From assembly GCA_021234155.1 (NCBI GenBank), contig JAJEKV010000002.1, positions 11,708,725 to 11,772,724 on the forward strand: a stretch of 64,000 bases of DNA. The letters run 5' to 3'. A program made the translations under genes and the position numbers. Under the pieces are notes generated by a model that saw only the letters and a list, made by a program, of their open reading frames with translations, was not told the DNA's origin and ran no database searches. The DNA is from Isoetes taiwanensis. Taxonomy: Eukaryota; Streptophyta; Lycopodiopsida; Isoetales; Isoetaceae. Positions 24,790 through 36,401 of the stretch are shown here, piece by piece (positions within the stretch are counted from its first letter, which is position 1; each line of letters opens with the position of its first letter).

Positions 24790-25724
24790 TCTATCTACTT
24801 GCCGCCGGCTCCCAAAACTCACGCTTTTTCCGGCAAAAAATCGTTTTCCGGCCAAAACTTCTTCTTCCAACTTTTTTTTTTTCTTCTCTTCATGTTTCCG
24901 GCAGCAACCTTCTCTCTCTTGGCTGTGGGCGGTGCCCGTGGGTTAGCGCAGCATGGTGGCCAGGAAAAGGATTTTTCGTGGAGCTTGGGTTAAACCTGTT
25001 AGTAGTCACGGTAGAACTGGGTGCCGAGATTTGAGAGCAGAACTTCACCTTGGAGCACAACTTTCGTCAAATTTTTCTTTGGAGTTTGAAGTTTAAAGTG
25101 CATTTGGAAAACCGGTATACCCATCCCTCATATTCCGCCATATACTTACTTTTCTTATGTGTTTGTGCTTTCTGTTTGCAGATGAGTTGTTGGAGGATAA
25201 GAGTCGCTGAAGCAAACCAAGGTTAAGGTACATTTTTTTTCCTTTCCTGGGCGTTTATAGGCTGTGGTACAAGTGTTTTCCGGCCAAACTTCTTTTACGG
25301 CTATCTTTCCCCTTCCCCCTGCATTCAAATCGTTCGATTTTCTGGACATTTTCTCCACTCTTTGGCCAGTGGGCAGTGGGTAATGCAGCCGTTAGGCTGG
25401 ATATGCCAGCAATCGTCCCAACTCTTCAAATCCATTTTCATGTTGAGAGGTTAAAGAAGTTTCAACCAGCTTTCTACACATCCAGCGGCGTGGTGACCGG
25501 ATCAGATTGTGGCTAAAACAGCTTCAGATATATGGTGAATGCATAATTCTGGTTATTCTGGCAAGGGTTTTACATACATCGGGCTGCATCAGGTAACATC
25601 AGGTATGTAGGCAGAGGTTTACAAATCTCTTATTTGCTCTGCTCTGAAGTTTTACCCTTTCTGTTCATTTTGCCCATTAATTTTGGTAACGTTTAGGGGC
25701 CTCGGATCATTTTGCATTTTGCAG

Positions 25725-25856
25725 GGACGATTCCAGGGACGAGAACGAGCTTCAATCTGGAACTCCATATCTCCATTTTCTAAAACTTTCGATGCCAACC
25801 ATTTGATTCTGGAAGACACCGGAGCAGGAATATTGCATGCAGCACCTGGGGTTTTG
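25725..25856 (+). pseudogene. Captured 132-nt exon, unknown gene
   Basis: ATTTTGCAG precedes 44 open codons (GRFQGRERASIWNSISPF start, GILHAAPGVL end) followed by GTTAGT. The splice signals and the multiple-of-three length fit a captured exon. Family not recognised. Confidence 0.35.
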
Positions 25857-25879
25857 GTTAGTACGCAGTAGCACTGATG

Positions 25880-26470
25880 CTTGGTGTGCTTTACATTATA
25901 TTTCCTTGCACAATGTCATATTACGCAGCATGACAAGGCTTGAGCATCACTTTCTTTCAATTTTACAGATGCTTTCTAGAAAGTTTTACTTCTAGAGGTT
26001 ATCTTCAATTGCTTTCTTGAATGTTTATTATTTTTATTTCACTTCCCCTTCTCTGATACTTTATCTTTTCTTAGATGGTGAAGAAGATATAATAAAGTTG
26101 CATGTTCGTGGGCTGTTAAAAATATATAAGATGAATACATATGACACATATGATGATTTGGATTTGTTGGCTGATGTTTTTAACAGCTTAGTCTATCATG
26201 GTGAGGCTAGCTCTTTCCATAATATGATTTGAATCCTTGATTTTGAGCATTACACGGTATGACATAATGCTCCTATTTTTATGTCCACAGATAACAACGT
26301 TCTCCATAATTTGTTGGTTTCAAGCTTATTTGAAGGAAGGAGCAACTTGCTTTGAAAAGCTTTAAGATGGATCAGGTGTGTATATCTATTTTCATTGTAC
26401 ACCTATGTTCATTTTATTTTCTGCTTTTCTGGAATAAACTGCCATAATGCAAAACATACACTTTCAAGGA
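25880..26470 (+). repeat. Internal direct duplication in unit 3, first copy
   Basis: GGTGTGCTTTACATTATATT through AAAACATACAC is repeated at about 27520-28092 with few substitutions. About 1.05 kb of unique sequence separates the copies. Confidence 0.85.
26075..26355 (+). pseudogene. Captured two-exon tail of an unknown gene, first copy
   Basis: Exon 26075-26200 (starts DGEEDIIKLHVRGLLKIY; donor G|GTGAGG) joins exon 26291-26355 (acceptor CCACAG) in frame, ending FEGRSNLL and TGA. The joined frame is open for about 62 codons, acidic and leucine-rich. The second copy (27705-27990) has lost the donor (GGTGAGG became GTTGAGG). Family not recognised. Confidence 0.45.
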
Positions 26471-26655
26471 ATGCTCAGTTCCCATATTTGTAAATTGCAT
26501 TATCAAATAGCTATTACTGTAGGCAATGGTACAATGCCAGTTTTTTATTTCCTACATCTAAACATGGCCTCTACAATAGTTTATATTGGCAGATGTGCCT
26601 TTTTATTTCATGTGTGCAAGTTAGTAGGTTGCCTTAACTGCTCAACCATTTGTAG

Positions 26656-26862
26656 AAGGTTTATGTTGTAGAAACAAATATACAAGGTAAAGGTAAGAAC
26701 AAAGTAAGCCTCGAAAAATGCCATGCTGCTTCTAGAGTCCTGCCTCTGTTCTGCCCTGACTGTGCAAGATCTTTGCAAGGTCAAATTGTATGTACCGGAT
26801 CTTTCTATCATAAAATTCATCATCGTTACTGTGCTAGAATCTCTCATCCGGCAAGCTTTAAG
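26656..26862 (+). pseudogene. Captured 207-nt cysteine/histidine-rich exon
   Basis: The acceptor TTTGTAG and donor AAG|GTAATT bound 69 open codons. The product has a CPDC pair followed by further Cys and His (IVCTG, YHKIHHRYC), compatible with a small metal-binding fold, preceded by VYVVETNIQGKGKNK. A phase-0 exon of this kind within a Helitron fits host gene capture. I do not recognise the source protein. Confidence 0.5.
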
Positions 26863-27519
26863 GTAATTCCTTTCTTGCAAGAGAATTTATTTCTTTGTAA
26901 AGGCGAGTAATAATTCTGACACTGCCAATTAATCTAGAATTTTCAGATCAAGAAACAAGATAATTCTATATATTTCATTGTTCCAAGGTTCCTTCCTTTA
27001 TGTACCTTCGTACAATTGCATTTCATAGGTTTGATTACACTGGAAGAACAAGCCTTTAGATTTGTTGGTTGTATATCACGCCCACGGGACCATCAAGGCC
27101 TAATGTCTATTATTTCGATTTTTCAGGAGATTTTCCAGTTTACTAGATGGGTTTTAATTGGTTTTTCACTGGTTTATATGGCCGCATAACTTCTTTGCTT
27201 CTTTGCCTGTACAAATTCCAAGATGTGCTTAGTTTATGTTGGATTTGGTGTCGATTTTATGCAGATTCGATTCACTTTTTGTGTGATTTTTTTTTAACAC
27301 AGCTGGATGAATGGGTAGCTGTCGGTAGCAATTGGGTCTTGATTTCTGGCTCCGACTGTCTCTTTAACTTTTGCATTTCGATAAGGGGCAAAAATGGGCT
27401 TATCATAGTAATAAAATAGGTTTATCCAGGTTTCTTTTTTGTACCATATCCTTGCTTGCTTACATAAACCGAAGCTTCTAATATATTGGCTTTTCAGCCT
27501 GGTTCTTTGTGGTGCTAAT

Positions 27520-28092
27520 AAGGTGTGCTTTACATTATATTTCCTTGCATAATGTCATATTACGCAGCATGACAAGGCTTGAGCATCACTTTCTTTCAAT
27601 TTTACAGATGCTTTCTAGAAAGTTTTACTTCTAGAGGTTATCTTCAACTGCTTTCTTGAATGCTTATTATTTTTATTTCACTACTTTATCTTTTCTTAAT
27701 CTAGAGATGGTGAAGAAGATATAATAAAGTTGCATGTTCGTGGGCTGTTAAAAATATATAAGATGAATACATATGACACATATGATGATTTGGATTTGTC
27801 GGCTGATGTTTTTAACAGCTTGGTCTATCATGTTGAGGCTAGCTCTTTCCATAATATGATTTGAATCTTTAATTTTGAGCATTACACGGTATGACATAAT
27901 GCTCCTATTTTTATGTCCACAGATAACAACGTTCTCCATAATTTGTTGGTTTCAAGCTTATTTGAAGGAAGGAGCAACTTGCTTTGAAAAGCTTTAAGAT
28001 GGATCAGGTGTGTATATCTATTTTCATTGTACACCTATGTTCATTTTATTTTCTGCTTTTCTGGAATAATCTGCCATAATGCAAAACATACA
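27520..28092 (+). repeat. Internal direct duplication in unit 3, second copy
   Basis: Partner of 25880-26470. It contains the duplicate exon pair, in which the 5' splice donor is mutated (CATGGTGAGG to CATGTTGAGG). Confidence 0.85.
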
Positions 28093-28803
28093 CTCTTCAT
28101 ACCTTTGGTATCTATAAGAATATTTGGATTTGTTTCAGATCAAATAGTGGGTCTAAAATATTAAGGAACTTGATTGTGAGCAGCAAAATTGACGTAATGT
28201 ATGTTGTCATCTGTGTGTTATTCCTGTCTTGAAATCCAAAGCTTATTATTTGCATAATAATGCAGGCTCTATAGAGAATTATGTGCCACGGCAGCAAGCA
28301 GCTGTTTGGCGTGATCCATGTTCCATGCTCCAGGTATGTGTCTTTCAGCAAATTGTAGACAGTTAAATATACTGTTGCACGATATAAATTCCGTTCCTTG
28401 GAACTAACATTCTGGAGTAAATTTGTTGGTTTTAAAGTTCATGTTGTTGGTGAAGAAATTTGGCATCTTATGTGTCTTTTGGAAGAAATTGACATCTGAG
28501 AACAACATTTCTTTAAAAGTGAGATAGTCTTAGTCTTCTAAAACATTTAGGACCAAAATTCTGGAACCAAAATAGACCAGAATCTAGGGGCACAGGTATA
28601 GACAAAATGACGGCCTTTGTGTTTTAGATACAATATATAATTTAATGGGCCCATTTTGCCAGCACTTCAATAAAATATGTAAGAATATGCACATGCACAA
28701 TATATGTATTCAATTTGTTGATCCATCTTATGCGGATGATGAAGTTTTAAGCAATATATTCTTTGTGATCCTTCTACGTTTAAAAACACATGCCAAGACG
28801 TTA

Positions 28804-28821
28804 GCCCGGCAACGCCGGGCA
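28804..28821 (+). other. Helitron 3' hairpin of unit 3, fused to a truncated 5' end
   Basis: The perfect GCCCGGC-AAC-GCCGGGC stem is followed at once by ACTTATATTATAATGTTTTG, which aligns with ACTTACTTAAAATGTTTTTG inside the 5' ends of other units. About 15 bp spanning CTAG|TCT are therefore missing, so the junction has been deleted. Confidence 0.7.
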
Positions 28822-30717
28822 CTTATATTATAATGTTTTGGCGTAAGTTATGTAGTGCATCGCGCCCTAAATTGGGCGGTTGAGATTTAACCTAGCAGGT
28901 GAACGGCTCAAATAGCCCGCGGTTTTCTTTTGGCTTTTTCTGGCTCCAGCGATTTAGGAAGAGGCAGCGATTTAGGAAGAGGCTGTCGGATTCTTTAGGA
29001 GGAGGCCATAGGAACAGGTCGTAGAGCTTTACAGGATCTGTTGGCCACAATGGCTGCATGAATCGGGCAGAAGCTTCAGGGTTTTATTTGAGCCAGGTTA
29101 GATATTTCTTCATTGTTCTGCAGAAGATCAAATCTCACAAATAACATAGCTTGGAGGCCGAGCACAAGCCCGTAGTACTGCATGCAGATCGTGTTTTGAG
29201 TTGCTCTTCAACGTGGGAGCTGCTATTCAAAGACGGAGCCAGCTATTACTACAGACTCAGGAATCCAAGCCTTCGACGAATCTATGCAAAAAAATAGCGG
29301 AGCTCTCTGTGTTTCTTATCTTATCTTTCATTTTTCCCTTCCATTCGTGGTCTGCCATTGTGATGGGTCTATGTAAATAAGGCTGGGTTTCGTTGATTGA
29401 AAGGCCGTTAGTGCATTTTGGATCTGTGGTCTTATAGCTGCAAGTAAGTATGGAACAAATGTACCGTGGGTCCAAACCTTGGTCGAATCTATGCAAAAAA
29501 TAGGCGGAGCTCTCTGTGTTTGTATCTTTAGTGAGTATTTTTGGGTGTGTAGATACCTTTTGCAAGGAGATCTGGAGAATAAAATTAGAAATCGGCAGGA
29601 CTTAGGAGCTTGGTGTTGAGAAGCAAATCTTCTTTATAAGGAAGCACCAGGAGCAATGAAAGTAAGTCTTCTCTATCTGCTCCATCTTTTGCTGCCCATT
29701 CCTACAGTCAATGATTCATTTGCTGATTCAAGAATTCTTTTGTGCTGCAGGGTTGCTAATTGGGTAGAGACATGGTGAGTTCTTACATTGCTTCCTTATA
29801 TTGTCCTTGCCACTGCAACATCTGCATTGATAAATCCAATTTCATTTTCCTGGTAACATACTGCATTTCTCACTTTCTGTAATGTTTTTGATATGTTAAA
29901 AGCTCCAAAGCTAGCATCTAATGTGCATCAGGGTAAGCAAGGTATCTTGGTGGTATTATGCCATCCATGTGCTTTGGGTTTGCCTCGATTTTGCTTTAAT
30001 TATACAAAGGTATGTTGTGACATGCCTCTACCATACTTGGCTTTTCGATTGTAAGGCTTATGGGTATTCACCATTTTCTTTGTTGGGCTCATCCTCGGCA
30101 TGCATTCTTCGGTGCTCAACTATCAAGCTATGCAAAGATAATGATCTAATGGGAATGTGGCACTAAGCATTATGTCGACAAGCTTGACAACAATATCTTT
30201 CATTGTTGTTACTCCCCTTTCTCACCGTAACTTTAATTGGTTTGGTTGTGTCACTAGATGTGATTGCTATGGGGAAGTTTATTCTTCGTGCAATTATGAT
30301 CAAATTGTACCTAGCATTTATATCATGAATGCCATGCAAAAGTGCACGAAAAATATCTCACATCCCGCTTTTACAAGTGGTTCTAATTCCAATTATCTTT
30401 GGCCTTTTGCTTAATACATATGCAATTTCCAATATGTTTTGATATCAATGTACAGTAGATTGTAGATTGACGTTCTGATTGAAATCATAATGTTTAAATG
30501 CTGTCTAAAGAAAATGGAGGAGATAATTGAGGAGAATGGTTAAAAAATTCTCCGCCTTTGTTGTAAACATGTAGAAAACGACATCCAACCCCAGTAAAAC
30601 CACATCAAACCCCGGAAGGAATGTTGCAATGGCAAGGATAGTAGTATTTGTTTAAACACCGTGTCCTAAAAAGAGATGTATTGAACTTATTGCTTTTATG
30701 GACTCTAGAACATAGAT

Positions 30718-30973
30718 GAGACAACCACTAAGGCCTCCATTACCCTATGGTAGTAACAAGAAAACATTCTTTGGCTTTCAACTTATGACCAAAGATTCAT
30801 AGATTTTTCTTATTGGAAAAGAAAAGGCTCAATAAATAAGCAAAGACAAGGCAACCACTAAGGCCTCCATTACCCCATGGTAGTAACAAGAAAACATGCT
30901 TTGGCTTTCAACTTATAATCAAAGATTCATAGGTTTTCCTTATTGGAAAGGGAAAGGCTCATTAAATAAGCAA
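30718..30973. repeat. 130-bp tandem duplication in unit 4
   Basis: Two adjacent copies begin near ACAACCACTAAGGCCTCCAT (30720) and GCAACCACTAAGGCCTCCAT (30851), and run to AAATAAGCAAA. They differ at about ten positions. Confidence 0.85.
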
Positions 30974-31233
30974 AACTATTCGTTACAAATAGTAGTTGGC
31001 ATTACATTAGGTGTTTGGACCATGAATTCCTAGGCAAGAGTGTTTGCACTTCCTAAAATTACTACAGTTAACAACATGATGACTTTGATTAAATTGCAAC
31101 AACAAAATAACATGATGAGCACAACTACAAAACAATATTACAATTGAACGCCATGCTCAATACCACCAAGAAGTAAATCTCCTGTTCCGATGCGATGTCC
31201 TCGGCGTCCCAATAGTTGCAGGTTCCAAATCAT

Positions 31234-31261
31234 GCCCAGCAACGCTGGGCACCGTTACTAG
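31234..31261 (+). other. Helitron 3' terminus of unit 4 with covarying hairpin
   Basis: GCCCAGC-AAC-GCTGGGC followed by ACCGTTACTAG. Compared with the consensus, G-to-A on the left arm is matched by C-to-T on the right arm, so pairing is kept. Confidence 0.88.
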
Positions 31262-31321
31262 TCTACTTATTTAAAAAGTTTTTGGGGGTTTTTGCTGATG
31301 CCGGTGTCCCCTTTCCGGCCG

Positions 31322-31361
31322 CCAAAACTCACGCTTTTTCCGGCAAAAGCGTGAGTTTTGG
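31322..31361. repeat. 17-bp perfect inverted repeat near the 5' end of unit 5
   Basis: CCAAAACTCACGCTTTT is followed by the loop TCCGGC and then the exact inverse AAAAGCGTGAGTTTTGG. Other units keep the left arm and the CCGG but not the full right arm. Confidence 0.9.
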
Positions 31362-33700
31362 GAAACAAAATTTTTCCCGGCAGACATTTCGTGCATTTGC
31401 CCTTCGTCCGTTTCTTTTTGCATCCTCCACTCTTCTCTTCGAAACGGCAAGCGCGGCTCTGTGTGATGATCGAACCTGCACTAATATGTGCCGATTTCAT
31501 CACAGGTAGATTTAGGGTTCTTAAGTTTATTGGAAAGGCAGAGCCAGATCCGATTCCAGCAAGTTTTTCAGCCATTTTTTTCGAGACTCCACTCTTTTTT
31601 CCAAAGCGGCAGCCTGCTCGCAGCTGCAGCAAATTCTAAGGCCGATTTGATAAGTTTTTCGGGCTCTTAGGTTAGTAGGAAAGCCAGAAACAGCCAGCAA
31701 GCGAATGATTTTCGGATTTTGAGGTTCAGAGGAAGCGTTGGGATTCATGGCGCCCAGATAGCTCCAGGTAATTCTTTTTGTTTTCGTGTTTGTGCCATGT
31801 TTGTTCCTTTTTCGAACCAGTCTCCTAATACTCCTTCCCATTTCATTTTTCTCAGTTCGACCTCTTTTTGTTTTTTCAGATACCAGGCTGGAGCTCCAGC
31901 TTCAACTTCAGGTAAACTTTTCTTAGTTCTTTAGGCTTAGTCACATGTTTTTTCTTCAGAGGATTTACTCCTTTTTCTCCATGTCCTTTGCCAACAGAAC
32001 ATTGTGAGTTCTCCTTCGGTCAGTAGCAGCTTTGAACGGTCGTGAGCTATCCATCAGGTGCATGCAATCCTAAGAGATTTCGTTCCTCATCTGCTTATTC
32101 TGTGTTCAGATTACCGACCCATTTCTCCACCATTTCTTTTGGTTTACTTCTATTTTTTTATTGCTCCATTCTATCTATAGGAGGAATATCTCCATTTTGC
32201 ATAAGTACTTCGGCTTCCTTCTGTTATTTCTCCCTCGGCTCAAAAAATGCCGGAAGCATATCTATCGGGCAACAGCTCCAGCAATTTCGTTCAAAAAATT
32301 GTTATTGTAAACATCCATGCTCCTGTTCTTTTATATTTTGTTTGCAATCTCTTCAAAGTTGCTTTGCTTATTTCGGAATTTCTCTGCAAGTGCATACCAG
32401 ATTCATGTTTTGTTGCTTGCTTGCATTGTATTGCTTGCTTGGACATTTGAGTTTATCTGATTATATGTGTGAATATATGCATATGTAAGGCAAAGTGGGA
32501 AAGGAGGCAAAATCGCAAATCTCTGCAGTCTTAGGAGCACATGGTGGAGGCAAACCCTGGGGACTTTTAAATCATATGGCATTGCTGCATTCAGTTTATA
32601 GGGCTGTTCTTGCAGCATATTTGTCTATCAATTGGTATTGCTATCCTATTTCTGATTTGACATGTTTGTCTAGCTTATGTGCAGGTCCATTGCTTGGCTA
32701 GACTTGGATTTTCAATATACCTTGCAAGGTACTCCTTTTTTCTAGATTTAGTCTAATACTTCTAATCTGGCTTGCCATAGTTATGACATCTTACAGGTCT
32801 TGGACATATTTTTGTGCTCAGAATTACGGATACGAACACTTTTATTTGTAATAATAACATAAAAGTAAAAGAAACATACTTGGCCAGAGTAGTGTCTTTG
32901 AGAGATTAAGAATTAGAAATTTTTAGCGAAACATTATAGGGACATCATTCAGAATAGGATTTTTTATATGTCTATACCATCCATAATACAGGTTTTTAGG
33001 TAGTTTATCCTTCATTTTAACTTTTGCAAGTTGTATGGAGAATGAACCTAGACAATGGCATATTTTCTGTTGCTGTTTATGCAGCAAGTTCTGTGTATGG
33101 TATAATTGATCATTTTTCCTTTGGACACGACACTCTGCTCTTGCTGTATTCTGCGTTACAAGTAAATTGTTTGCTGATAGATGAAGTAGGTGGTATGTTT
33201 GGATGTGATAATCAATTAATGTTTGTTCTTTACACAACTTAGGGCATATTCAAGTTTTCAGCTGATATCGAACATCTGCATTACATGAACTTTTTACTGT
33301 CAAATGTGTGCAGCATAACCATTTGGAGGATATGAATTTTGCGCAAAGATTTTTGAAGGGGTGGATATGATTGTGACTGGGTTCTTTTGTATGCACATTT
33401 CGATTCTTGCAGATGTCAGACCAATTTTAGTCTTCAAGAGCTCAAGCACATTCTAATCAGGTTTCTTTCTTTCCCATGAGTTAGAACACGTTCAGGCATA
33501 TTTTAAAATGTCATGTTTGCATCCAAAAAGTGAGACAATTAAAGTATTTGCATCACCACACTTTTAACATATTTGAAAATAGTGCAGGATGGTATATACA
33601 AAACTGGTGATGTGTTTATCATAACAATGACATCTACAAAGCCAACCAGGTTGTATCCAAATTACGTGCTTCTTCAAAGTTAGAATTTGTTGTATTTATT

Positions 33701-34400
33701 TGACTTATGATTTTTATTCTTCTCCCAGCAACGCAACCAGAAATGTGGCCATAATGTAATATTTTGAGCATAAAATTTGTCCAACATCTAATTTCTAACT
33801 TTTGTTATGTCCACGAGCAACACCTTTCTTTTAGGACTTGGTGGCATATCTTGGGGCATCTCAACTCTATGCTTATATGTTGCCCTTTTATATTAATGTA
33901 ACTGTTAGATTATTTACACATGAGAGAGATCCTCATTGAACAGTCATCAAGTGCAGACTAGCAAATAGCTGAGCTCCATTGGATGAGCTCCATGGTGACT
34001 GAATCCACCCAATGGATGAGCTCCATGGTGACTGAATCCACCCAATGAGATCATGCTTGATTTGACTTATGATTTTTATTCTTCTCCCAGCAACCAGAAA
34101 TGTGGCCATAATGTAATATTTTGAGCATAAAATTTGTCCAGTATCTAATTTGTAACTTTTGTTATGTCCACGAGCAACACCTTTCTTTTAGGACTTGGTG
34201 GCATATCTTGGGTTATCTGCAACTCTATGCCTATATGTTGCCCTTTTATATTAATTTTATATTAATGTAACTGTTAGATTATTTACACATGAGGGAGATC
34301 CTCATTGAACAGTCATCAAGTGCAGACTAGCAAATACCTGAGCTCCATTGGATGAGCTCCATGGTGACTGAATCCACCCAATGAGATCATGCTTGATTGT
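33701..34400. repeat. ~350-bp tandem duplication in unit 5
   Basis: GACTTATGATTTTTATTCTT begins both copies (33702 and 34061), which extend through GCAACACCTTTCTTTTAGG to CCACCCAATGAGATCATGC. A 33-bp subrepeat (GATGAGCTCCATGGTGACTG) is duplicated inside the first copy. Confidence 0.85.
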
Positions 34401-35302
34401 AGACTTAAAGTTGTCCAGTAAACAAGTCAAGGTTTGGGCCTACAATACAAACTCTAGATTCAATTGTATGTAGTCCAATGTAATGAATTTGTGCCTTCAT
34501 ATTAATTTGCCATCATGTGTAGGCACATCCTAGGAAGTTACATGTAATATTGAAACACATTAATATAATTGTATATGGTCCAATGGATGCCAAATATAAT
34601 TGTATGTGGTCCAACGTATGCCATTGTTTGCCACAGGTTTACCATATGAATTTGTGCCTTCCTATTGATTTGCAATCACATGTAAACGCATCCTTATTAA
34701 TGATGATTGACATTAACGATGATTGACGACAATAGATAAAAGTATGGTATATGTGGTACCATTGATTGGTATATGTGGTACCATTGATTGGTGACATTGA
34801 TTGACGCATGTTGGTCCTTCCAGACCACCACCACTAGGAGGTTAACTATAGCATACACCTCTATAAGATGTATGATAATTGTACGATATACCTCTAGGAT
34901 GTAAGGTATATTGGCTGTGGTGTGGGATAAAGTGTTGCTATATTGATATTGAGCATGTTGCTATACTGGTATTAAGCATATTTAGAGTTTCATCATGAAT
35001 TAAAGGACACCAATGAATAAGAACAAACTTTTGTGTTTTGTATTTTTGTACCTTTTTTTATTTTATTGATGTACTTAACTACTTCTAAGGGTGACATCTT
35101 GAGCATAAGTTTTGAACCTGCCTTTCCTTCGTCTTTAGAGGTAGATTTGACTGCCTCATATATTCCTTATAAAACATTGTTTTCTATTCTGAAATCCATA
35201 AATGCAAAGTTTATAACAAAAATAATCACAATCAACATGCGATGTTGTCGAAGTTGCACATGTGGACGTTAAAGGCCGAGTAAAAACACTGCCAAGACAT
35301 TA

Positions 35303-35332
35303 GCCCGGCAACGCCGGGCACCCGTTTACTAG
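35303..35332 (+). other. Helitron 3' terminus of unit 5
   Basis: Perfect hairpin GCCCGGC-AAC-GCCGGGC, then ACCCGTTTACTAG, then directly TCTACTTACTT of unit 6. This is the clearest junction in the array. Confidence 0.92.
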
Positions 35333-36295
35333 TCTACTTACTTAAAATGTTTTTGCCCTTTCTCTCTCACGCCGGTGTCCCCTTTCCGGCTCCCAAAACT
35401 CACGCTTTTTCCGGCAAAAAAGCGTTTTTCCGGCCAAAACGCTTCTTCCAACATTTTTTTTTTTTCTCTTCATTTTTCCTAGCAGTTGACTTTATCTCTT
35501 GGGTGTATGGTGCCCGAGGATAATGCAAAAGATGTATGCGAGTTCGCAGCGTAGCAGCAAAAAGCTTGATTTTGCAAGGCCACCTGCCCGTGAAAAATCT
35601 ACCGATTTCTTTTGATCTTCAAGAATGTTGTAGGGTGCATGTTGATCTAGCATTTACAAGGTCCATGAATCAGACTGTAAATCTCTTTACTTTCTCTCTT
35701 CAATATTGACAAAGAAGGTGTTGTGCGCTTCTAACCTGTTTCCCGCTTGGTTTTTGAGGTTTATCCCGCTTCAATATCGACTCTCTCCCTTGGAGTTTTG
35801 TGGAACAGGGTTAAGGGATCCGAGCTTTTTTTGCAAAATGCTTACCTAGCGAAATTTTGTGGCCGGAAGTTTCCAGGGGGCAAGCAGAGCGTTTTTGTTT
35901 TTTCCTCCACCGACGATTTGTGCTCATTATTTCTGAGAGGATTTCCAGTCCGGCCATTTATCAATTTAGGAAAATAAAAACGTCGGAGATCCTCCGCCCA
36001 AATGATTCTGCGGCGCTTGAAATGACAGAGGATCCGCAATCCAACTACTTTAAAGCCTAAAGCAAAGATCGTGGGCCGTGTACATGGCATGCTCTTCTCA
36101 ATCTTCATTCCTTTGGGGTTAGGAGCTTAGAGCAGTGGCTTAGAGCATATTATCGTTTCGTGTGTTTTGTTGTTCAAATCCTACTGTGCATCAGGTTTTG
36201 CTCAAATTCTTACACGAGTAGCAAAAAATTATACCATGAATGTTTCCTACCACTATGTTTCTACTACTATTTACTGTAATTTAGCTTCTATGCAG

Positions 36296-36401
36296 ATAAG
36301 GCCATTTTGGAGGCATTATTTTCAGAATAGCCAGGGACTTACTTTTGTGGTGGACAACATCGTATTGTGGGGGCCAAGGATAAGCTTCAGCTTAACTTGA
36401 G
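36296..36401 (+). pseudogene. Captured ARF GTPase exon, better-preserved copy
   Basis: TATGCAG precedes and GGTAAAAG follows. The first frame reads IRPFWRHYFQNSQGLTFVVD, matching the plant ARF segment [20 protein letters not shown]. After VDN the frame shifts, and the continuing frame gives HRIVGAKDKLQLNL, where ARFs have DR..V.EA.DEL..ML. A small deletion therefore lies within the exon. ARFs are small GTPases of vesicle trafficking; this piece covers only the segment after switch II, so it cannot act as a GTPase. Confidence 0.85.

Larger units (their letters stand above)
24790..28821 (+). mobile_element. Helitron unit 3
   Basis: The 5' end TCTATCTACTTGCCGCCGG lacks about 45 bp present in the starts of units 1, 5 and 6, but keeps the shared CCCAAAACTCACGCTTTTTC. 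The unit contains captured exons at 25725-25856, 26075-26355 and 26656-26862, and an internal direct duplication of about 590 bp. The 3' hairpin is perfect, but the CTAG and the following TC are missing. Confidence 0.72.
28822..31261 (+). mobile_element. Helitron unit 4
   Basis: The 5' end is truncated at the junction (see 28804). The interior is exon/intron-like, but no family was recognised. It contains two local duplications: TCGAATCTATGCAAAAAA..AGCGGAGCTCTCTGTG near 29275 and 29485, and a 130-bp tandem pair at 30718-30973. The 3' hairpin has a paired substitution. Confidence 0.68.
31262..35332 (+). mobile_element. Helitron unit 5
   Basis: Starts TCTACTTATTTAAAAAG and ends CGTTTACTAG. It includes a 17-bp palindrome at 31322-31361, several short exon-like segments flanked by GTAAxx and xxTGCAG, a 350-bp tandem duplication near 33700-34400, and AT-rich sequence. 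No protein family was recognised. Confidence 0.78.
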
